Shown one piece after another: positions 25,701 through 34,919 of a stretch of DNA of 64,000 nucleotides. A program made the translations under genes and the position numbers. Position 1 is the first letter of the stretch. Every line of letters starts with the position of its first letter. Under the pieces are notes generated by a model, which ran no database searches, was not told the DNA's origin, and saw nothing but the letters and a program-made list of their open reading frames with translations. Source of the stretch: Hemerocallis citrina (taxonomy: Eukaryota > Streptophyta > Magnoliopsida > Asparagales > Asphodelaceae); contig CM030362.1 in assembly GCA_017893485.1 (NCBI GenBank), forward strand, positions 33,150,089 through 33,214,088, written 5' to 3'.

Positions 25701-27509
25701 TTTCAGGTCGGGGAGGTCTAAGGTTCCTAATTGGGTGATTTGGGAGGGATAAAAAGGCTCGTTAGGATCTGTGATGGTGCTGCGAAGATGCATTCACCAA
25801 AAGGGAAAAACTAAGGGTCGTGTGTGTACTTTTTTTGAATAATAAGAAATCTGAAATGATCTAAAATAAAGAAAGAAAAATAAAAGACTACCAGATCCTA
25901 AATGAATGCAAAAATTGATGCCTAAATGATGCAAGAACTAGGGTTTTAGGAACCTTCGCTCTGATACCAAAATGATGTAAAACGTAATCCTAAATAGAAA
26001 TTTCCAAGAATCTTAAAGGATTAATTTTACCAACATATAATGTAGATCAAGTTAGAAATTAAAACAGTTAATCGGTTCGATGGATTTTCAAGAATTGAAT
26101 TATGTTTAACAAGCCCATTTAATAATTCAGTTCTAACAATCAGTGATTATATCCCTAAGCGTTCTTAGCAAGTAAAAGATTCAATATTGATTCGTACTCT
26201 AATTAGGCAAGTAGAACACTCGATCTCTGTATTTGTGGTCGACAGTTATATTGAATAATATAATAGAGATGATAAAGCAGTATAACACAAATATTTGAAA
26301 AGTGGAAAGAGTATACCGAGGTTCGAAGAATGTGGTACCACGTGTTCTGCTTCTCACACAGGGATCCAATATCTTATCCAAAACACCAAACACCAAAGCT
26401 ATCCAATCAACAAAAATCAGATCCGATCTGACCCGCTCGTGATGTGCGCTTGGGAGGAAGTCGACGGCGGCCAATTGATGGTGGTGGGTTGCGCTGACTG
26501 GCGGTGGGAGGTGAGTGGGAGGCGGCGGTCGACGAGGCAGTGACCGGCTTGAGCGGCAGTGGGGTTGGATGGGGCGTCGAGGATGGGTGAGGGCGGCTGT
26601 GGATTAGGGTGTTCGGGGTGGTGATGTGACGGCAATGGAGGTTGGGGACGAGGTTGTTTGAGAGGTGGTTAGCAGGCGGCGGGAGTGGTCGCTCGGGTGG
26701 GGGCAGATCAAAGAGGAAAGAGGGGGTTGGGTTTCAGGATCAGTAGGGGAAGAGGGAGAAGAGAGAGAGAGATTAGGTTGGAGTTAGGTTAATTAATTTG
26801 GGGATTAGGGTTAGTGTTTGAATAAAGATTTGAGGAATTTTGGTGTAGTTTTAGAGTTTATCACAAACCCTAAAATTTTTATTAAAATTTATCACAAACC
26901 CTAATAATTGGATCTCAATTGTATCACACAAAAGAGAGATGAAGAGAAAAACTCAACACAATAATTTTTTTAATCAATAATAGCATATTTTCTCATTAAT
27001 CTCAAGGCCTATATATAGGCTCAAAACAAATTTTGATACAAATCTCAAAATATTCTAAAATCTCAGAAATATTCTAATACATAATTTTTTTTTTACATAT
27101 GGCTATAATTGCCAAAAACAAATATGGTACTGAAATAAAATACTAGACTAAATAGAATGGATGTCCTCATCAAGAAGTGTGGTAAAACCAGGAAGGATAG
27201 AACTAGAAACAAGCATATATGAGACATGATAAAGGTAGCTACTATCCAAGATAAATTAAGAGATAATCGTCTCAGGTGGTTTGGATATGTCACACGTAGA
27301 TCTAGTAGTGCCCCCGTTAGAAAGGGTGATTTGATATATATTTTTAGGATAGAGTTAGGGGTAAAGGAAGACCTAAACTTAATTGGGTGGAAACTGTAAG
27401 AAAAGGTATGCTAGCAAGCTTGTGGTCCTACAGAAGATATTGCGCTAAACCAAGCAGAATGGAAAACCGAAATTCATGTAACTGACCCCAACTAGTTGGG
27501 AAAAAGACT

Positions 27510-27556
<47 letters not shown>

Positions 27557-29701
27557 CTCTAGCATCTTTAGAAAGAGGTCAGAATAATATCAGAAACAGT
27601 TTAAGACGATATTCAAGAGAATAGCTTGGCTAAAGTGTTTTAGGCCATCATGTGCACTCTTAAGGTCAAAATGTATCGACCACCAATATGAACTTCAAAA
27701 TTAGCCAGATGATTGGGTGGAGAAGGAACAATCTACTTATTATTGAATTATAAATATAAAAATTACGGGGGTATTATCTTCCACCTCTCACCATGCTAAT
27801 CTATGAGATTCATCCATTATTGTTCCCATACCTTCCTACAGTTTTCTCTGCCAGCATAATTTAAGGAAGATTAAAACTTGCAACCAGTGCAGTGGCGCTC
27901 TCCAATTTTCCTTGGTTTATTTTGAATCTTGATATATAACAATAACTTAATAACAAAAGGTGTTCTAAACACTGTTATATGCCGATATTGTAGGCTGCTT
28001 CACTAATACATAAGATAAAGATGAATGAAATGGTTGATCCATGGTTGAATGGGAACCATATCAAGCAGGAAGTAGTGCATATGATCCACGTCGCGGGTAT
28101 TTGTGTTTCACCAGACCCAGAGTTGAGGCCTCGCATGTCACAGGTATGTAAAATAGAAATCTCTAATGTATATTGTCACTACACTCAACCTTACCAAATT
28201 AAAACTGAAACAGCAACACCTTTATACATCAGGGCTTTCATTTTATTAGTTAATTGTGACATGCAATTGCAAGTTTTGAATATGTAATGTACACACATAT
28301 ATATAATGTAAATATAATTTATATAGTTAGTTTCAATACTTTCATGAACACATAATATGTCGAAGTATCTCACTGAGAGATATAGGGGACAAGATTAAGG
28401 AGACATGATATCTCATCGATAATAAGGAAAATATTTCAAACAATTAATATAATTTAATTTACTTCAATACCAATATTCCCTATATAGGTTTTTCTATTAA
28501 GTTTTGATTTTTCTGGTAAGGGTGAATTTGACAGGAAAAAAAAAATCTTTTTGGGGTGTTACAAAACTCTTAACAATTGATCACTTATTCACTTACCTTG
28601 CTAGGTCGTAATATAATGCATATTAGTAGCTCTGAACAGTGACATAGAAGTCCTCCAAACTAGTTTTTCCATATTACTTTTAAGGAGACCATACAAAGTG
28701 CACTCCCACTGTGGTGCTATTTGCCATCATATAATAAGTTATACGGCATTACTACTCAAGGATACACATTTTTAATACAGGCGTTGAGGATACTAGAAGA
28801 TGGCCTGCCAAGCAACGGTGTATCTCCTCGACAATCACAAATGCCATCTATTCCAAACTGGCACTCCCAAACACCTACTACTGTCTCAAGATTCAGTACA
28901 TCTCATCAACAACTTCAAAAACCAAATCTTATATCCAGATCCAGTGATATTGAAACCCATTTATCCTCTCATATACCAATGCCTACTACCTCAAGACCCA
29001 GTGCTAGTGAATCCTATAAGCGATCTCAAACACCTCCCTCTATCTCAAGATCCAGTGATATTGAAACCCTTTCGTCGTCTCACAAACCAACACCTTCCAT
29101 CTCAAGACCCAAGGATAGTGAATCCTATAAACAATCTCAAACACCTCCTCCTCTCTCAACATCCAGTGATATTGCAACCCCTTCATTCTTTCAGGTACCT
29201 ACACCTTCCATCTCAAGACCCAAGGATAGTGAATCCTATAAACAATCTCAAACACCTCCTCCTCTCTCAACATCCAGTGATATTGCAACCCCTTCATTCT
29301 TTCAGGTACCTACACCTCCTATCTCAAGACACGGTGATAGTGAATCCTACAAAAGATCTCAAACACCTCCTCCTATCTCAAGATACAATGACGGGACAAG
29401 TGATCTCGGCCATCCAATGCCAATGCGAGCTCGTTCACCATTAGATAGTAAGAGTATTTGTTCTCCCTTTGAAGAATCTAAGTTTGTAAGGCAAAGATAT
29501 GACCCACATGTGAATGAGTTCAATACCAACAATTTTATCAAGTCAACACCAGTAATACAAAAGAATACAGCAGAAGCGAAAATGATGGAGAAATTGAATA
29601 ATAAAAGTCAGGATCAGGATGGGCACTTGACAACCCAAGAGTATAATGCATTCCTCCAAGAATCATTGTACAAATTTATAAGCAAGACAAAAAGGACTTA
29701 G
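3283..29701 (+). CDS. USP-like/kinase protein (receptor-like cytoplasmic kinase, PERK-related), 10 exons
   Basis: Exons fitted by reading frame and splice sites are 3283-3517, 3607-3865, 6930-7345, 8044-8184, 8611-9195, 9662-9825, 9930-10006, 10907-11051, 27994-28143 and 28781-29701. They total 3093 nt, giving about 1030 residues with no internal stop. Residues 1 to about 190 resemble the universal-stress-protein-like N-terminus of the plant family named 'inactive protein kinase SELMODRAFT_444075'. The kinase domain carries the glycine loop AEGGFG (about 466-471), VAVK lysine (about 487), HRDLRPNN with catalytic Asp (about 585), DFG Asp (about 603) and YMAPEY. All canonical residues are therefore present despite the family name. 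The tail (about 725-1030) is Ser/Pro-rich and repetitive. No signal peptide or membrane segment is visible, so it is probably cytoplasmic. A kinase acting on Ser/Thr is inferred from family; the substrate is unknown. Exon 1 and 4 donors are the least certain. Introns 2 and 8 are swollen by transposons. Confidence 0.88.
3875..4577 (-). repeat. Copia copy A, 3' LTR (left)
   Basis: This LTR starts TGTTAGGAATTATG and ends AAACCCAACA in + strand terms. It carries two pairs of GTCGAC-like palindromes (about 4368-4396 and 4428-4458), the second pair spaced 21 bp apart. It matches 6157-6861. Confidence 0.85.
4792..6112 (-). pseudogene. Copia gag and protease/GAG-pre-integrase remnant
   Basis: From right to left on the - strand there is a gag start ([24 protein letters not shown], near 6110) with frameshifts and stops through 5500. 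An open frame at 5083-5502 holds the CCHC knuckle [14 protein letters not shown] and the aspartic-protease-like [12 protein letters not shown]. The frame at 4792-5061 holds a GAG-pre-integrase-like segment ([11 protein letters not shown]...GVLTVWDS). The pol region stops there. The protein is not functional as a whole. Confidence 0.75.
6145..6156 (-). other. Primer-binding site, copia copy A
   Basis: GCTCTGATACCA on the + strand is TGGTATCAGAGC on the - strand, the usual plant complement of the initiator tRNA-Met 3' end. It touches the 5' LTR and fixes the element's orientation. Confidence 0.85.
6157..6861 (-). repeat. Copia copy A, 5' LTR (right)
   Basis: This is the direct copy of 3875-4577. 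The TGTTAGG terminus next to the primer-binding site is eroded, so the boundary is approximate. It carries the same GGTCGACCGCA palindrome pair (about 6710-6745). Confidence 0.8.
7346..8043 (+). other. Kinase intron 3
   Basis: The intron lies between donor AAAAG/GTAAAG and acceptor ATTACAG. A stronger-looking donor at 7336 (GTGAGA) would put a stop codon in exon 4, so 7346 is preferred. The sequence is AT-rich and I recognise no repeat or gene in it. Confidence 0.6.
8185..8610 (+). other. Kinase intron 4
   Basis: The intron runs from donor ATTG/GTTGGT to acceptor TTCAAGCAG. The donor is weak, but it is the one that keeps the frame into exon 5. AT-rich, with no recognisable element. Confidence 0.55.
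9196..9661 (+). other. Kinase intron 5
   Basis: The intron starts with a consensus GTAAGT donor directly after the glycine codon of HLHG and ends at ATCTCGTAG. I see no mobile element in it. Confidence 0.65.
10007..10906 (+). other. Kinase intron 7 with CAG repeat and poly(C)/poly(A) tracts
   Basis: The intron separates the LG of the activation segment from YMAPEY. It holds a short (CAG)n run (about 10701-10720), a 32-base C run (10735-10766) and an 18-base A run (10768-10785). No gene is visible. Confidence 0.7.
11052..11939 (+). other. Start of kinase intron 8, unassigned sequence
   Basis: This is the first part of the 17-kb intron, after donor TGG/GTAAGC. It is AT-rich, with a (GA)n run near 11806-11820 and an A run near 11921. 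No gene or known element is recognised before the RTE similarity begins. Confidence 0.5.
13642..14226. mobile_element. Non-autonomous hAT element, 585 bp
   Basis: The ends TAGGGATGGCA and (inverted) TAGGGATAGCA are imperfect terminal inverted repeats. They are flanked by a perfect 8-bp duplication TCTCGGAT (13634-13641 and 14227-14234), the hAT hallmark. Both sub-terminal regions are GC-rich with repeated GGGCCGGGCC-like and CCCGGACC-like words. The centre is AT-rich and encodes nothing. Confidence 0.85.
14718..18108 (-). pseudogene. L1 ORF2: endonuclease, reverse transcriptase, zinc-binding domain
   Basis: The segments, in order on the - strand, are as follows. 17311-18108 is an APE-like endonuclease containing [23 protein letters not shown] (with GRDFN where GGDFN is usual) and SDHLPIAV. 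16660-17277 is the linker and RT start ([10 protein letters not shown]). 16280-16666 holds the [14 protein letters not shown] region. 15599-16276 holds [13 protein letters not shown] and the catalytic YTDD. 14718-15434 is the zf-RVT domain with [18 protein letters not shown]. Each junction is a frameshift or stop, so it is inactive. A 57-bp tandem duplication at 15031-15144 repeats 19 residues within the last segment. Confidence 0.8.
18309..21418 (-). pseudogene. L1 ORF1 (nucleic-acid-binding, CCHC) interrupted by a solo LTR
   Basis: The 5' part (20864-21418) encodes two CCHC knuckles, [14 protein letters not shown] and [14 protein letters not shown]. Below 20864 a DUF4283-like region continues, with decay, to 20554. 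It resumes after the solo LTR at 19395 and runs with frameshifts to about 18309. Plant L1 ORF1 proteins bind LINE RNA. This copy is broken by the LTR insertion and by stops. Confidence 0.65.
19396..20553 (+). mobile_element. Gypsy solo LTR
   Basis: The LTR begins TGATGAGGACATCTATTC and ends TTTTACATCA, with a perfect duplication GCAAC on each side (19391-19395 and 20554-20558). Its two ends are the reverse complement of the LTRs at 22635-23870 and 25973-27172, while the middle has diverged. No internal sequence remains, so it arose by LTR-LTR recombination. It lies inside L1 ORF1. Confidence 0.85.
21638..22175. repeat. Tandem duplication spanning the MULE end and RTE flank
   Basis: Unit 1 (21638-21891) and unit 2 (21892-22175) are direct copies. 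Both contain the TTTCGGCC-rich right end of the Mutator-like element, its GACGAG(A)T(T)-type target duplication and the next 45 or so bases of RTE. Unit 2 has about 30 bp extra (further TTTCGG words). The duplication therefore happened after the Mutator-like insertion. Confidence 0.85.
22635..23870 (-). repeat. Gypsy 3' LTR (left)
   Basis: 1236 bp. It is longer than its partner largely because a 44-bp segment containing ATCAACAAAAATCAGATCCG is tandemly duplicated at about 23062-23150. Confidence 0.85.
24160..24595 (-). pseudogene. Gypsy pol C-terminal remnant
   Basis: Two frames (24386-24595 and 24160-24372) match the end of plant gypsy polyproteins, after the integrase core. They contain [16 protein letters not shown] and [18 protein letters not shown], then a [18 protein letters not shown] segment. 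A stop and frameshift separate them. The rest of pol is deleted between here and gag. Confidence 0.75.
24712..25701 (-). CDS. Gypsy gag protein
   Basis: A 329-residue open frame encodes a retrotransposon gag. A coiled-coil-prone start ([19 protein letters not shown]) is followed by the retrotrans_gag core (about 75-215) with [16 protein letters not shown] and [18 protein letters not shown], and a CCHC knuckle [14 protein letters not shown] near the C-terminus. It would form the particle that packages element RNA. The protease that should follow is missing, so it could act only with help from an intact relative. Confidence 0.8.
   Translation of the reverse strand: MDNSDISATLAAIQVTLAHINQRLEKVELNQTVVPELHANRQIPQGNFRDDRRQERDPDEQYKKNVKADVFHFEGHMEPQAYLDWIRAMDHYFVWFDMSEALKVKFVIMKLTDKAQQHWTNLEHACRGRGLTPIITWESMKEKLTERYVPLSFHTRLLDSWNQLYQGSKSTQEYVDKFDDFLIRCNALGKESEEQTLSKFRAGLRADLRNELIHRNVDSLAAAYALVLDMDSLKESSHYKSSESMDHSSRMNPPDLSRPEHSFSQYPNKSYPNKHTSNSYLLRNDNTGKNTERDYSKIDLLIKCYKCNGYGHVAGNCSSPSTINIVEVP
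25958..25969 (-). other. Primer-binding site, gypsy element
   Basis: GCTCTGATACCA (TGGTATCAGAGC on the - strand) lies three bases from the right LTR and complements initiator tRNA-Met. Confidence 0.85.
25973..27172 (-). repeat. Gypsy 5' LTR (right)
   Basis: 1200 bp. This is the direct partner of 22635-23870, diverged by scattered substitutions and lacking the 44-bp duplication. Confidence 0.85.
27557..27993 (+). other. End of kinase intron 8
   Basis: This is host intron sequence between the RTE (TTG)n tail and the exon 9 acceptor (GATATTGTAG). No gene or element is recognised. Confidence 0.5.
28144..28780 (+). other. Kinase intron 9
   Basis: The intron runs from donor CAG/GTATGT to acceptor TTTAATACAG. 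AT-rich, with no recognised element. The frame is phase 0 on both sides and joins RPRMSQ to ALRILED. Confidence 0.65.
28928..29395 (+). repeat. 37-residue (111-bp) tandem repeats in kinase exon 10
   Basis: About four copies of a 37-residue unit follow one another in frame, each with P(T/P)x(S/I)SRxxxSESYK, then (Q/R)SQTPPP and (S/R)SSDI. Two central copies, around 29110 and 29221, are almost identical in DNA at exactly 111 bp offset. The outer copies have diverged. The unit length keeps the frame, so copy number can vary without breaking the protein. The repeats are rich in Ser-Pro and Thr-Pro, which fits a disordered phosphorylatable tail. Confidence 0.85.
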
Positions 29702-30729
29702 CAATCGTGACATGTCCTAAGGCACTGAAGTTGGTGATCTCCCTTGCTCCGCTCCCACACTCCACTACACAACTGGCTGGGCATATAAATAAATCATGTG
29801 TATATCCAATTACATAAATCTGGTGTCGAATATGTATTCACTTGTGTTTTTGCATCAAAGCAATGTTAATTAGTTGTCAGAGGGATGATGTGTTTGTTGT
29901 TATATGCTTCACTGTGCAACTTACTGACCCTTTGTTCTTTTTCTTTTCTTTTCTTTTTTTTAAATTTGTTCTCTCTCCCCTAAGAAAGATGAAAAAAGAA
30001 TAAAAATGATTGCCAATGTGGAAAGTAGCGATAGCGCATGTGATGCATGAAAGCCACCAATAGCATAGTGACACATAGCGTAGGCTTTGAAAAATTATAA
30101 ATTTTAATTTAAAACTTAAAATTTAAAATTTAATAACCAAAATTTTTTGTAAATTCTAAATAATTTCCTAAAATAAAGAAAAATATCTGATGGCTAAAAA
30201 ATGCTAAATGTTCACGACAATAAGACTTTGATGTTCAAGAATTAACATTCAAGTTATAAGGCCTAAGAACACACATAAAAGTAAATACAAATTGAAGTAC
30301 TTAAGTAAATGAAATATATAGCTTCTCTAGCTAGTCTAATCTCCCGAATTTAAACTTAATAATTTAAAATCTTGCAACTTTCAATCAGAAAAGGAAGATT
30401 GAGCAAGTCAAGGGAGAAAGAAGTTGCTAAGAGATTGAAATCATGAAGGGTCAATTACCAAGAGAAAACATGAAGAATCGAAAAAAGAGAGAGAACAAGA
30501 GAACCCTTATATTTGGGTTGCCGGTCGGAATAAAATGAAAATAGAGAAACGAGTGAGATACCGAAAGATTCGCTGGTAATGGAACCCGAGTCGCTTGACA
30601 CTATAGTTGTCGTCACTACTTATAGAAACTAGAGTCGTGTTAAGGATTGGGTGTCTTAGTCATAAGAAATCAAGAAGAAAGAGGGAGAAAACAAAAGGGT
30701 TTGTTGCTGTTGCTTATATTTATAACTCC

Positions 30730-30791
<62 letters not shown>

Positions 30792-31812
30792 TTAAATTAA
30801 ATAAAAAGGCATGTTTGTAGCGCATACTATTTAAGTTAAGCTACGATGCATAAATAGCGTGTGCTAAATAAAAATAGTGCAGGACTATGTAGGAAATGGG
30901 TTATGCATATGAGTTACGTAGTGGATGGGCTAGAGTTAGGTTACATAGCGGACTATTTCGAGCTTCATAACGAGCTATTTTATAATTGTGCCAAATTGTA
31001 AGGAAAAGAAGATACGATTTTAACTTTAAATCGCCAGTTGAAGCCCACATTAACCTCATTAACTATGAGCTAAAATTCAAAAAGCAATTTAAATTAATTT
31101 AACCTGCACAGTGCTGCACCTAATAAGAAAGGGCCATGCACATAATTGATTTGATCCATACACGTCCAAATTGCAGAATGCAAGTTAAGGACGGATCCAA
31201 CAGATAAAGAGTAGCCAAAAAGTCTGATATCCGATATGGTATGATCTTAAATTTTGATCATGCGGAGGACAAGTCAGCTCTAAATCAAGCTCATGAAAGA
31301 GATGGGAGAAATAAGATCACATTTAGATCTCATTTTCTTTTTTCTGCTAACCATGTCCAGATGGTATAAGCTTTCCTGACCACTTCTGCACTGAGGAAAC
31401 TTCTTTCTATTTTCTTTTAATGCAGTTAAAGTACTGTTGTCCATGAATAGAAGATAAATTGTGGAGATGAGCAATATTTTGATTCTCAAATAATATGCAG
31501 AGCATGTAATCCCCATCACCACAAAACTGGAGATTTATTATGAAAATTATACCATTAAATAGTACTTTTATCTGTTTGATTTTTAGATTTTTTTTTTCAA
31601 CTAGAATCTTGTAGTTCACTTGACATCAAGGAATCAGTTACGACTGTCAGTAATACAATTTCAGTCCCGTAAAAATCTCCCCTCCCTCCTCCCCATCCAC
31701 CCTCACAACACGCATAAACACATATGCAGAAGAAAAAAAAGATTGTTGGAGAATTCTTTCAGCATAAACAATCTAGAAGTGTCAGTTAAATACCTGCCCA
31801 TATATATGCACT
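29702..31812. other. Intergenic region between the kinase and BSD genes
   Basis: This region holds the kinase 3' UTR and, at its right end, the BSD gene 3' UTR. A (TA)n microsatellite covers about 30733-30786. The rest is AT-rich with palindromic AAATTTTAAATTTT-like runs (30095-30150). No supported gene is present. Confidence 0.5.
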
Positions 31813-32193
31813 TCAATTTTTGTCTGCAAGTATTTCTGAGGCATGCTGCAGCAAAGATGAACCACTGGCATGTTTTGTATCGGTCATCTCCACCTCAATA
31901 GCAGCCTTGTCCGCTGACTTCTCATTCTGCTGCTCCAATAATCTAATCTTGGCTTTCGTTAAGGCACGCATCTCATATCTGATGAGAAGGGAAATTGAAA
32001 TAAATTTAAAATATACAATCAACGATTTATGTTGGTAAGACAAATAGGATCAAATGACTTTATTTCACATTCTTATACTACTTTAGTCATGTAGATCAAG
32101 ATGAATAGTTTGGATCGTTCATAGGACGTTCCACAGTGAAGTTTTTACCATTATCTTATTTATCTTACCAAAATGTACCTTACTAGATCGTCT

Positions 32194-32250
<57 letters not shown>

Positions 32251-34776
32251 TGTCTATCGTATCTTTCTGGAAGTATTGTGCTGCCCGGCCTGTGTAGTTC
32301 GTATCTGTGGCCCGCAACAGTGTTCATGCAACACATCTAGTCTATCTTACATCATATTAAGTAAGCAAGATCAATAGGTCAGAAAAAGACTTACGGAGAT
32401 ACATAATTCTTGACAAGTAGGAAATATATTCTCCAGAATTGTCTGTCCTTTAGGTGACGAGGGCAAAGCACGTATCTGAGTTGAGACATCTCCTGAAAAA
32501 GCAATTATTAAAAGTAAGTTGAATCCCAAAGAAACGTAAAGCTATTGGCCCGATATGATAAACCAAATTCAATTATAAAATATATGCTTCACATGAAACC
32601 TACCTCTTGACTTTGAATTTTTAGTCTCAAATATATGATTTCCACATTAATAAATGGAAAGCCAGCACACAGCATGTGGACGCACAAAGTATATAATCTG
32701 ATTAGCTACGCTTCAATGAAAATACAAAATGATGATGAGTTCTAAATGGATTGGCAATTAGTTTGAAGGGTTGTTCTCACTTTTCTGGCTGCATAAGCTG
32801 ATGTCTAAGCAATAAGGTTTTTGAATGATCTTCAAGGTGTAGTGGCATGACAGATATGCTCATTCCATAGCTTCCTTGGCCAGGACTTTGCTTTAATTTT
32901 GAGGGTCAATACAATATAAGGTTGACATTTAACTCCGCAATTGCTTGTCCCAAGATGGATTAGTGGTAAAACCAAGAATGATAGAATTAGAAATGAGCAT
33001 ATACGAAACATGGTAAAGGTAGCTTCTATCAAAGATAAATTAAGAGAGAATCGACTCAGGTAGTTTGGACATGTCACACGTAGACCTAGTAATGCCCCTT
33101 TTAGGAGTGATTTGATAAATATTGAGAGTACAGTTAGGAGTAGGAGAAAACCTAAATTTACTTGGGTGGAAACTGTAAGAAAAGATATAATAGCTTGTGC
33201 AATTACAGAAGATATTGTGCTAAATCGAGCAAAATGGAAAACCAGGATTCATGTAGCCGACCCAAACTAGTTGGGAAAAAAGACTTTGTTGTTGTTGTTA
33301 TTGTTGTAATATAAGGTTGACATTTGTTGTGAAATTTGGTCAGTCTTATAAAGCCAACGCAAGCTAAATTTGCATAATATAGAATATGGATATCTCATTC
33401 TCAAATATGGTCGACCTTTTAATCAAACACAAGTTTGAGCTAGGCTCAATAAGTACCAATATTCCGTCTTTAGTTAACATTGTATTGATGAAGAAGACCC
33501 AGGTCAAGATATAAATGTCAATATCTGAGAAAGAAAGAAAGACTGAGAGGAAAGAGAACACCAAAACGAACACCTACAGTACTTTTGGTCTTCTCTACTA
33601 AGTATATGGTACTATAATACACACATATATACAATAAAGCGAGATTTTTCTTTGCTTCTACTAGGATTTGAGCTCAAATTATATCGGTGAGACAACTGGT
33701 AATACACATACAAATACAAATGTCTAAGCACTGAATTTGCTTAAAGTAGAAAGCCTAAATGTTTGAAAGATTCTGCCTAAGCATAGCACCTTACAAAATG
33801 CACGGTATAAGATAGTATGGTGAGAACTACTACATGGTTTTGAGGAGCTATAAATTAAAGTTCCAGATTGCCTGTAATGATCCAAATATGAAACTTAATA
33901 CGCCCAAACATACATTAGTTGATTACATATTCCAAATCATAAATCTAAATAAACTCCTTACAAATAATTTATTTCAGGAATTGATTGACAAGTAGAAAAT
34001 TTAAAATGCTTTGTTAGTCTTTCTTCATTTGTAGTCTTTCAACAGATTTGGAGAAAAACCAATTTTGAAAGGAAAAGTTTACATTACGATAACTTGTATC
34101 TTACCTATGATTTTTAAACTCAAATGATGTGGGTATTTATCCAACCATTTATTAGTCGAGAAATTTCAAAGAGAAATCTAGAGCCTCTCTAAATGACTTC
34201 GGCATTACCATATCCCTTTCACCAAGCATTAATCACTAGAAAAACAGTCACCCTAAGTTACAATATTTGAAGCCCGAAAATTACAGCATATTGAATGATC
34301 CATATATAGCTTATTACTGTACCAAACAACAAATTGTGCTTGTATATTCCATCAAAATTAATCTAAAGAAAAAACCCATCAATTACAAAACCAATATAAA
34401 CAATCAGACCTCGACTTTAGACAGAACAAGTGTAGCATGGCGCTCCTGCCACTCAGTTAGATCATTACTAACATTAGGAACTGACCCATCAATCTGATTC
34501 CTACTCTGATCATCTACAACAAAACAAACAGCCCAAATATATCAAGGTGAATTACAATATAAGAAATAATCATAAAATCCAACCTTGAAGTGGGTAATCT
34601 TTGAATGTATTGATGGTGAATCCTTTGACATGGTCGATTAACTGTTGGGTCACCCCAAATTCTTCAAGATGATCATCATCACTATGATAGGCTGATTCTT
34701 TATTAAGATTATGATGATTCTTTTTGGGACTGCCATTGCTTTTCCCAAAAGGCCATGGCAATCTAAAAGAACCCAT
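31813..34776 (-). CDS. BSD-domain protein, 4 exons
   Basis: Exons on the - strand are 34776-34584, 34513-34410, 32492-32395 and 31978-31813. They total 561 nt, giving 186 residues with a stop at 31813-31815. The first exon gives a basic N-terminus with PWPFGKS and FGVTQQLIDHVKGFT. Exon 2 gives LTEWQERHATLVLSKVE. Exon 3 gives LRYVLCPRHLKDRQFWRIYF, the core of the BSD domain with its aromatic FW pair. Exon 4 gives PYEMRALTKAKI and an acidic tail. BSD domains occur in TFIIH p62-type factors and in plant proteins of mostly unknown role, so no precise function can be given. The start at 34776 (MGSF) is preferred over an in-frame Met at 34863, because relatives begin just before the PFG segment. 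Donor and acceptor sites are canonical, and every junction keeps the frame. Confidence 0.88.
32199..32248. repeat. (TA)n microsatellite
   Basis: An uninterrupted TA dinucleotide run lies in the third intron of the BSD gene. Such runs are usually length-polymorphic. Confidence 0.9.
32931..33307 (+). mobile_element. 5'-truncated RTE LINE fragment in a BSD-gene intron
   Basis: The 377-bp insertion carries the RTE 3' end (similar to 27180-27540) and finishes in a (TTG)n run. It is flanked by an exact 18-bp duplication beginning AATATAAGGTTGAC (32913-32930 and 33308-33325). That is standard target-primed reverse transcription with severe 5' truncation. It lies antisense to the BSD gene, between exons 2 and 3. 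Confidence 0.85.
33326..34409 (-). other. Remainder of BSD-gene intron 2
   Basis: AT-rich intron sequence with no recognisable element or conserved frame. Confidence 0.5.
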
Positions 34777-34919
34777 CCTCTTTTTTGATTGATGATTGTT
34801 GGGTTTTTGATAGTGAAGTTGTGTTGATGACTTGTGTAGATGCAAAATTGGGAAGAATAACAAATAATATTCCGTTGTGGGGAGAAAAAGAAAAAAATTA
34901 ATTAAAAAATAAATAATAT

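Larger units (their letters stand above)
22635..27172 (-). mobile_element. Ty3/gypsy retrotransposon with pol deletion
   Basis: The LTRs at 22635-23870 and 25973-27172 both run from TGATGTAAAACG to CTCATCA. The flanks GGAAG (22630-22634) and AGAAG (27173-27177) look like one 5-bp duplication with a mutation, and RTE sequence resumes on the right. A tRNA-Met-type primer site at 25958-25969 gives - orientation. The internal region keeps gag and the extreme C-terminus of pol, but protease, reverse transcriptase, RNase H and most of integrase are gone. It is thus non-autonomous and antisense to the kinase. Confidence 0.85.
11940..27556 (+). mobile_element. RTE-type LINE, split into three segments by later insertions
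   Basis: The segments are 11940-13538, 21839-22634 (including a tandem duplication) and 27173-27556. Decayed endonuclease similarity (12000-12130) is followed by reverse transcriptase similarity ([24 protein letters not shown] at 12860-12910, and a [10 protein letters not shown] segment near 13437-13470). The C-terminal RT region is at 22140-22555, and the 3' part is at 27173-27480. It ends in a (TTG)n run (27510-27556), as plant RTE elements do. The many stops and frameshifts show that it is dead. The segments join in frame order across the insertions. The 5' end is approximate. Confidence 0.8.

Noticed and set aside
28800..29444. 214-residue open frame overlapping kinase exon 10
   Set aside because: It is a shifted reading of the 111-bp repeats. 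The exon 10 frame continues the kinase across a good splice site, and this one has no motif.
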